DNA from: JAQVWU01 sp964628455
GTDB lineage: Bacteria > Bacillota > Clostridia > Oscillospirales > CAG-272
Length of the DNA stretch: 10,230 nt
Reading direction: 5' to 3'
Assembly (NCBI GenBank): GCA_964628455.1
Contig: CAZVPD010000135.1
Span: 1 to 10,230 of the forward strand
Part shown: positions 7,022 to 10,230 of the stretch, piece after piece
How the letters are laid out: each line of letters starts with the position of its first letter
Position numbering within the stretch: the stretch's first letter is position 1
Notes under the pieces: model-generated
What the model was told of the DNA's origin: nothing
Seen by the model: only the letters and a program-made list of their open reading frames with translations
The model's database searches: none
Program-made: the position numbers and the translations under genes

Positions 7022-7067
7022 AAAAAAAAGCACTTTTCGCGAAATTCCGGTCCGGCCGTCCGAAGTG
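7022..7067 (-). terminator. Leader hairpin with U-tract ahead of the MFS gene (possible attenuator)
   Basis: On the - strand CACTT (7067-7063) pairs with AAGTG (7035-7031). The intervening 27 nt are rich in CGG/CCG and can fold further. A C (7030) and then eight consecutive T (7029-7022) follow. This has the form of a Rho-independent terminator between the predicted promoter and the MFS start, with about 40 nt left before the ATG. GGACGGCCGG occurs both inside the hairpin and again downstream (about 7004-7017), which could allow alternative pairing. The outer stem is short, so the terminator would be weak. It could instead simply terminate transcription arriving from the repeat region. Confidence 0.45.
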
Positions 7068-7075
7068 TTTTTATT

Positions 7076-7104
7076 ATTATACGGAATTCCTGCCCCGTGC
7101 GCAA
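7076..7104 (-). promoter_or_regulatory. Promoter of the MFS transporter gene
   Basis: Reading the - strand, TTGCGC (7104-7099) and a perfect TATAAT (7081-7076) are separated by 17 bp. The -35 hexamer matches consensus at three positions only. Transcription would start near 7069 and give a leader of about 90 nt containing the hairpin and U-tract described separately. No better candidate occurs closer to the gene. Confidence 0.55.
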
Positions 7105-7399
7105 GCGGATAAGCAACTGTTTTCGGAATATTCATTTATTCTTAACGAAAGCAGATTTTATAAGGAACGCGCGGCGTTCCATTAAGCCTTCCCCCGAGGG
7201 GAAAGTGTCAAGGAACTCTTTGAGTTCCTTCGCTGCCGACGGATGAGGGGATATGTAACATGATATTCTCCTCATCCACCGCCGCGGCGGTCCCCTTCCC
7301 CGCCGGGGAAGGCTGAGGAGATATGCGATGAAACGTATTCTGGTCAGTAACAGGGCGGCGCGTCAGCGCCGGGGTGGTCGGCATGAAATTGTACAGCTT
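7105..7399. other. Intergenic region between MFS promoter and the GH95 remnant, mostly repeat
   Basis: No credible gene lies here. The first 50 bases are AT-rich and featureless. From about 7160 to 7325 the region is a chain of hairpins belonging to the repeat family seen again at 9730-10230. From 7326 to 7399 it holds only a short inverted repeat (GGCGC, GCGCC around 7350-7373) that could help terminate GH95 transcription, although no T-run follows on either strand. Confidence 0.6.
7164..7324. repeat. Palindromic mosaic repeat block, left copy
   Basis: Consecutive hairpins are visible: GGAACGC/GCGTTCC (7164-7180); TTCCCC/GGGGAA (7189-7203, a decayed form of a longer arm elsewhere); AAGGAACTC/GAGTTCCTT with a TTT loop (7210-7230, perfect); GGATGAGG/CTCATCC (7241-7277, imperfect); a 14-bp palindrome ACCGCCGCGGCGGT (7278-7291); and CCTTCCCC/GGGGAAGG (7294-7312). 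The last two sit inside an outer stem CTCCTCA/TGAGGAG (7268-7320). The order of modules matches the blocks right of the GH95 gene. No protein is encoded. The function is unknown: it could be a non-autonomous mobile element, a structured transcript end or a nucleoid-protein site. Confidence 0.75.
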
Positions 7400-7564
7400 T
7401 TAAAAAACGAATCGTTCTCCTTTTTTTCCTTCGATCAGGATGTCATTTCCGTTCAGCTTTATAACGGAATTTCCGACTTTCCGTGCCGTCCCGGTTTTTT
7501 CGGGAAAAAGCGCGTCAAACACATCCGCAAGAACGACTTTTTCGGCATACCCGAGAATGATCTC
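7400..7564 (-). pseudogene. Orphaned C-terminal 54 codons of the GH95 gene
   Basis: Directly after the TAA that ends the GH95 frame (7565-7567), the same frame runs open for 54 codons to a second TAA at 7400-7402. The encoded residues begin EIILGYAEKVVLADVF and end with EGKKGERFVF. This reads as the beta-rich C-terminal module of GH95 enzymes, where the WKEGKPV segment is normally followed by a further strand-rich tail. The reading frame and its character are kept, so the interruption looks recent: a single-base change creating TAA would suffice. It has no start or ribosome binding site of its own. Rare stop read-through would be the alternative. Confidence 0.7.
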
Positions 7565-9670
7565 TTAACGGACCGGTTTGCCTTCCTTCCATTCCAGATC
7601 CAATACATGACCGCCCGGTGTTTTAACTCCGGACAATCTGCCGTTTGCCCACGGCTGCGGCAAAGCGCGAAGAAGGTGCAGCTTTCCTCCCCAGCTCTGA
7701 ACGAGCCCTTCCAGTACCGCCGCGGCCACACCCAGATTCCCGTCGATCTGGAATATACGCGGCGGGTGAAGATCAAGCAGAGTAACCGTTGCAAAGTCTT
7801 TGATCAATCCATACAGATTTTCCCATAACTTTCTGTTGTCTCCGATCCTGGCATACAGGCATGCCACCCAGGCTCTGCTCCATCCGGTATGCCCTCCCCC
7901 CCGGGCCAGACGAACTTCCAAAGACGCGACGGCGGCCTTATACAGGGCGGGCGTATCCGAAGGGTTTATGATATCGGACGGGTACAACCCGTATAAATGG
8001 GACAGATGTCTGTGTCCGGGTTCGACCTCTTTTCGTTCTCTGTCCCATTCAAGCAGCCTTCCGTCGGAACCTATCGCAAGCTTCGGCAGTCTGCCGCGCA
8101 TGCTGCGCCAATTTTCCGCAGGCCCGGAATCGGTACCGAGGATCTCCGCCGACCGTATGGCATATCCGAATGCGTCATTGGCCAGCTGCACATCCATGGC
8201 CGATGATATACCCAGGCTGACCGGCCAGTCCCCCGTTCCTTCAAATCTGTTTTCGGGAGACTGACTCGGTATGATCTGAAGGATACCTTCCGCGTCCTCC
8301 GCAAGATAGTCCTCATAAAATGCCGCTATCTCTTTAAAAAACGGATAGGCCCTGTCTCTTAAAAACCGCACGTCGCCGGAATATTCGTAATGACGCCAGA
8401 AATGCTGTGCGATCCAGGGAGCGGCGCCGATCCAGACAGCCCAGCCATACGACTCCGGAGTCGCCCTGCCCCAGGCATCCGTCTGTATCGGCAGCCATAT
8501 GCCCCTGCATCCGTATAAATCCTTTGCGGCTTTGCGGGCATGGGGCACAAATCTCTCGACATACTTGAGCAGGGCTTCGGCGCATTCCGGCATGTCTGCG
8601 GCTTCGGCCATCCAATAATTCATCTGAAGATTGATATCGAAGTGATAATCGCACTCCCAGGGAGGATCGATCCTGTCGTTCCATTTTCCCTGAAGATTTG
8701 CAGGCAGTTCTCCCGCAATAGACGATGAAACAAGCAGATATCTGCCGTAATTAAAATACCGGAGCATCAAAAACGGGTCCTCTTCCCCGTTCTTCGCAGC
8801 TTCAATCACCTCATCCGTCGGGCCGGCCGGCTCCGGCAGATCAATTTCAAGCTTAAGTCTCCCGTAGACCTTTGAGAAAGCAGCCTTGTGTGATGCCAGC
8901 AGCTCCTCCCAGCCGACATCCGGAACGGGATACCTTGATATCTCATCGCTTATACCGGTTACACTTGTGGCAATATTTATAAAAGCGATGACATAGGTCG
9001 CATCGTTTACAGACAGGCTCTTATCGCCGCAGCTTATGCAGCCGTCGGACTCTACGGCAATCTCCGCTTTATAGCTGATTCCGCCGGCGAAGGCACAATG
9101 AAAACCGATCCTGTTCTTTTCGACCGACAGTTCTTCTTTGGCGTCCCGGTCTTCCGGCCTGGTAAAGAACATCTCCCCCGAAAACCGTCCCTCATCCGAA
9201 TGCCATCTGCCTATGATCAGATTATATCCGGGGTGGGCTATAAAGTCCGATATAACCCGATTGCCGCCCGCAGTGCGGTATACCGTGACCACAGCCTCAT
9301 CTATATTGAGCTGACGCCGGTAAAATTGCGAGTCTTTGAGCTCAAATACCAGGTCTCCTGCCGGCTGATAGGCATCCACCCTGCATTTTTTTCCCGACAC
9401 CCCGCCCATACCGCCCATAAACGAATTGGCAAGACAGGTAGCCGCTAAAAAGTCCCCTTTTTCAAGAAGCTTTCGAATTTCGGGCAGATGCCGGGAGACC
9501 GGCTCATTGTCCCGTTCTTTATTCACACCCCGCCACAGCCACTCATGATTCAGGCTTAATCTGTCTTTGGATTCGTCCCCCCATATCATAGCCGCCAAAC
9601 GTCCGTTCCCTATGGGAAGCCCTTCCATCCACTCTTTCGATTGTTTGTTGTACCAGATCGTATTGTTCAT
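7565..9670 (-). CDS. GH95 family glycosidase (alpha-L-fucosidase type), C-terminally truncated
   Basis: This 701-residue protein is a GH95 member; the family includes 1,2-alpha-L-fucosidases and alpha-L-galactosidases of the inverting type. The N-terminus IWYNKQSKEWMEGLPIGNGR (5-24) is diagnostic. Residues about 290-640 form the (alpha/alpha)6 barrel with YHFDINLQMNYW (342-353), SQSPEN (469-474), HRHLSHLYGLYP (553-564), and QIDGN (641-645). By family motifs E473 is the general acid, N347 the base-side residue, and D643 its partner. The usual NIN motif is DIN here (D345). There is no signal peptide, so it would act on imported oligosaccharides. The start has GAGGTG at 8-nt spacing. The stop removes most of the C-terminal beta domain, so activity is doubtful. 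Base composition is visibly lower in GC than other genes: 24 of 60 G/C at 8941-9000, against 45 of 60 at 2761-2820. This suggests transfer from elsewhere. Confidence 0.87.
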   Translation of the reverse strand: MNNTIWYNKQSKEWMEGLPIGNGRLAAMIWGDESKDRLSLNHEWLWRGVNKERDNEPVSRHLPEIRKLLEKGDFLAATCLANSFMGGMGGVSGKKCRVDAYQPAGDLVFELKDSQFYRRQLNIDEAVVTVYRTAGGNRVISDFIAHPGYNLIIGRWHSDEGRFSGEMFFTRPEDRDAKEELSVEKNRIGFHCAFAGGISYKAEIAVESDGCISCGDKSLSVNDATYVIAFINIATSVTGISDEISRYPVPDVGWEELLASHKAAFSKVYGRLKLEIDLPEPAGPTDEVIEAAKNGEEDPFLMLRYFNYGRYLLVSSSIAGELPANLQGKWNDRIDPPWECDYHFDINLQMNYWMAEAADMPECAEALLKYVERFVPHARKAAKDLYGCRGIWLPIQTDAWGRATPESYGWAVWIGAAPWIAQHFWRHYEYSGDVRFLRDRAYPFFKEIAAFYEDYLAEDAEGILQIIPSQSPENRFEGTGDWPVSLGISSAMDVQLANDAFGYAIRSAEILGTDSGPAENWRSMRGRLPKLAIGSDGRLLEWDRERKEVEPGHRHLSHLYGLYPSDIINPSDTPALYKAAVASLEVRLARGGGHTGWSRAWVACLYARIGDNRKLWENLYGLIKDFATVTLLDLHPPRIFQIDGNLGVAAAVLEGLVQSWGGKLHLLRALPQPWANGRLSGVKTPGGHVLDLEWKEGKPVR

Positions 9671-9730
9671 TTTCCATGCACCTCAGATAATACAGAATAC
9701 GGACTTTTCAATAGTAAACATTCCGAATAC
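9671..9730 (-). promoter_or_regulatory. Short upstream region of the GH95 gene
   Basis: On the - strand GAGGTG (9684-9679) is a good ribosome binding site 8 nt before the ATG. AT-rich hexamers such as TATTAT (about 9693-9688) and TTTACT (about 9719-9714) are present, but their spacing (20 nt) is too long for a standard promoter. The real promoter may therefore be imperfect or lie within the repeat block further upstream. No operator-like palindrome is visible in these 60 bases. Confidence 0.35.
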
Positions 9731-9810
9731 GGATGAGGGGGTTCCGGCTGAGAACGGATAACGCCCCTCATCAGGCGCCGGTTTTATAAGGAACGCCGGC
9801 ACGTTCCTAT
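9731..9810. repeat. Partial repeat unit next to the GH95 gene
   Basis: GATGAGGGG (9732-9740) pairs with CCCCTCATC (9764-9772), enclosing about 23 nt. A second hairpin GGAACG/CGTTCC (9790-9807) follows. The enclosed sequence differs from that of the next two units, so this is a diverged or truncated copy. No protein-coding signal is present. Confidence 0.7.
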
Positions 9811-9968
9811 GAGCCTTCCCCCTCGGGGGAATAAGGAACTCTTCGAGTTCCTTTGTGCCGGCTTTGCCGGCGGATGAGGGGGCTCCGGCTGCCAGAATCG
9901 GTATTACGCCCCTCATCACCCGCCTTCCAAGGAACGCGTGGCGTTCCATGGGAGCTTCCCCCGTTTTT
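9811..9968. repeat. Palindromic repeat unit, 158-bp period
   Basis: The unit starts with TTCCCCC/GGGGGAA (about 9815-9831), then AAGGAACTC/GAGTTCCTT (9833-9853) with a TTC loop in place of TTT. A GCCGGC pair follows (9858-9871), then GATGAGGGG/CCCCTCATC (9873-9917), and last a perfect GGAACGC/GCGTTCC hairpin (9931-9947). The stretch 9871-9918 recurs at 10026-10073 with one base change. Several long open frames cross this block on both strands, but they translate repeat sequence and are not genes. Confidence 0.78.
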
Positions 9969-10176
9969 GAGCCTTCCCCCTCGGGGGAAGGTGTCAAGGA
10001 ACTCTTTGAGTTCCTTCGTAGCCGGCGGATGAGGGGGCTCCGGTTGCCAGAATCGGTATTACGCCCCTCATCAGGCGCTTACAGCGCCAGCTTCCCCCGA
10101 GGGGGAAGCCTCATGTCGTGCCGGCTGTTGCGGACGTTTTCGGTATTACACTCTTCATAAAAAGCCGGGCTTATAT
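9969..10176. repeat. Palindromic repeat unit with an inverted C-rich hairpin
   Basis: Modules in order are CCTTCCCC/GGGGAAGG (about 9973-9991), AAGGAACTC/GAGTTCCTT with a TTT loop (9996-10016), GATGAGGGG/CCCCTCATC (10028-10072), GGCGC/GCGCC (10074-10088), and GCTTCCCCC/GGGGGAAGC (10090-10109). The first 54 bases (9969-10022) are identical to 10177-10230. The tail 10110-10176 is unstructured and shows no gene. Exact identity between neighbouring copies points to recent duplication or gene conversion. Confidence 0.78.
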
Positions 10177-10230
10177 GAGCCTTCCCCCTCGGGGGAAGGT
10201 GTCAAGGAACTCTTTGAGTTCCTTCGTAGC
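10177..10230. repeat. Third full-type repeat copy, cut by the window edge
   Basis: These 54 bases equal 9969-10022 without a mismatch and hold the C-rich hairpin and the AAGGAACTC/GAGTTCCTT hairpin. The array therefore continues beyond the window by an unknown length. Confidence 0.8.

Noticed and set aside
5766..7112. Open frame of 448 codons on the + strand
   Set aside because: It is antisense to the MFS gene. Its product is strongly charged, Arg/Asp/Gln-rich and repetitive, with no domain.
7565..7567. Alternative genetic code or stop recoding as the explanation of the GH95 stop
   Set aside because: Three other genes here (second transporter half, cysteine peptidase, M24) end in TAA at sensible places, so TAA works as a stop. 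No recoding signal was seen.
7328..7828. Open frame of 166 codons on the + strand with a passable ribosome binding site
   Set aside because: It is antisense to the GH95 3' end and its preserved tail, and shows no family resemblance. The GAGGAG before it is part of the repeat stem.
9683..10160. Small open frames of about 100 codons on both strands in the repeat array
   Set aside because: They translate palindromic repeat sequence. Similar frames would appear wherever the repeat occurs, and neither has coding character.
9731..10230. CRISPR array
   Set aside because: The repeats are long, palindromic, of several kinds and irregularly spaced, with repeated rather than unique sequence between them. 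No cas gene is nearby.
7164..10230. Transposon or insertion sequence carrying the GH95 gene
   Set aside because: No transposase, terminal inverted repeats at matching ends, or target-site duplication could be identified. The repeats flanking the gene are direct copies, so only passive exchange by recombination is supported.

Overview
The window looks like chromosome from a GC-rich, probably gut-associated Firmicute of the Clostridia type. This is inferred from strong AGGAGG-like ribosome binding sites, a near-consensus housekeeping promoter, a split chromate-type transporter, GH172 and GH95 glycosidases, and intergenic palindromic mosaic repeats of a kind I associate with such genomes. No rRNA, tRNA, transposase or phage gene is visible, so the taxonomic call is an inference.

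Layout on the + strand. Positions 97-1280 hold two translationally coupled half-size chromate-family (CHR) transporter genes. A 131-bp gap follows, with a perfect 13-bp inverted repeat directly upstream of a promoter (TTGACA, 17 bp, TATATT). This promoter should drive a tight cluster: a GH172/DUF2961 glycosidase (1412-2497), a papain-like cysteine peptidase with two N-terminal LGFP-type repeats (2500-3534), and an M24 'pita-bread' metallopeptidase (3524-4780). An NYN-domain RNase-like protein with two OST-HTH/LOTUS-like modules (4811-5746) follows after 30 bp. None of the four proteins has a visible signal peptide, so the cluster probably acts in the cytoplasm, on an imported fructo- or arabinofuranoside and on peptides. 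The common substrate is not known.

On the - strand, an OxlT/OFA-type MFS carrier (5736-6980) overlaps the NYN gene tail to tail by 11 bp. It has its own promoter and a leader hairpin followed by a U-tract, which could be an attenuator. Further right on the - strand is a GH95 alpha-L-fucosidase-type gene (7565-9670). Its frame is cut by a TAA, and the same frame then continues for 54 family-like codons to a second TAA at 7400-7402. The gene is therefore probably a recently truncated or decaying copy.

The GH95 gene is less GC-rich than the rest. It lies between two blocks of the same palindromic repeat family (about 7160-7325 and 9730-10230), which share an exact 28-nt direct repeat. The likely reading is a laterally acquired or exchangeable gene within a repeat-rich part of the chromosome.

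The most notable items are the LGFP-papain fusion in a GH172/M24 operon, the interrupted GH95 gene with its preserved tail, and the repeat blocks around it. I do not see a clear defence island, CRISPR array or wholly new system.
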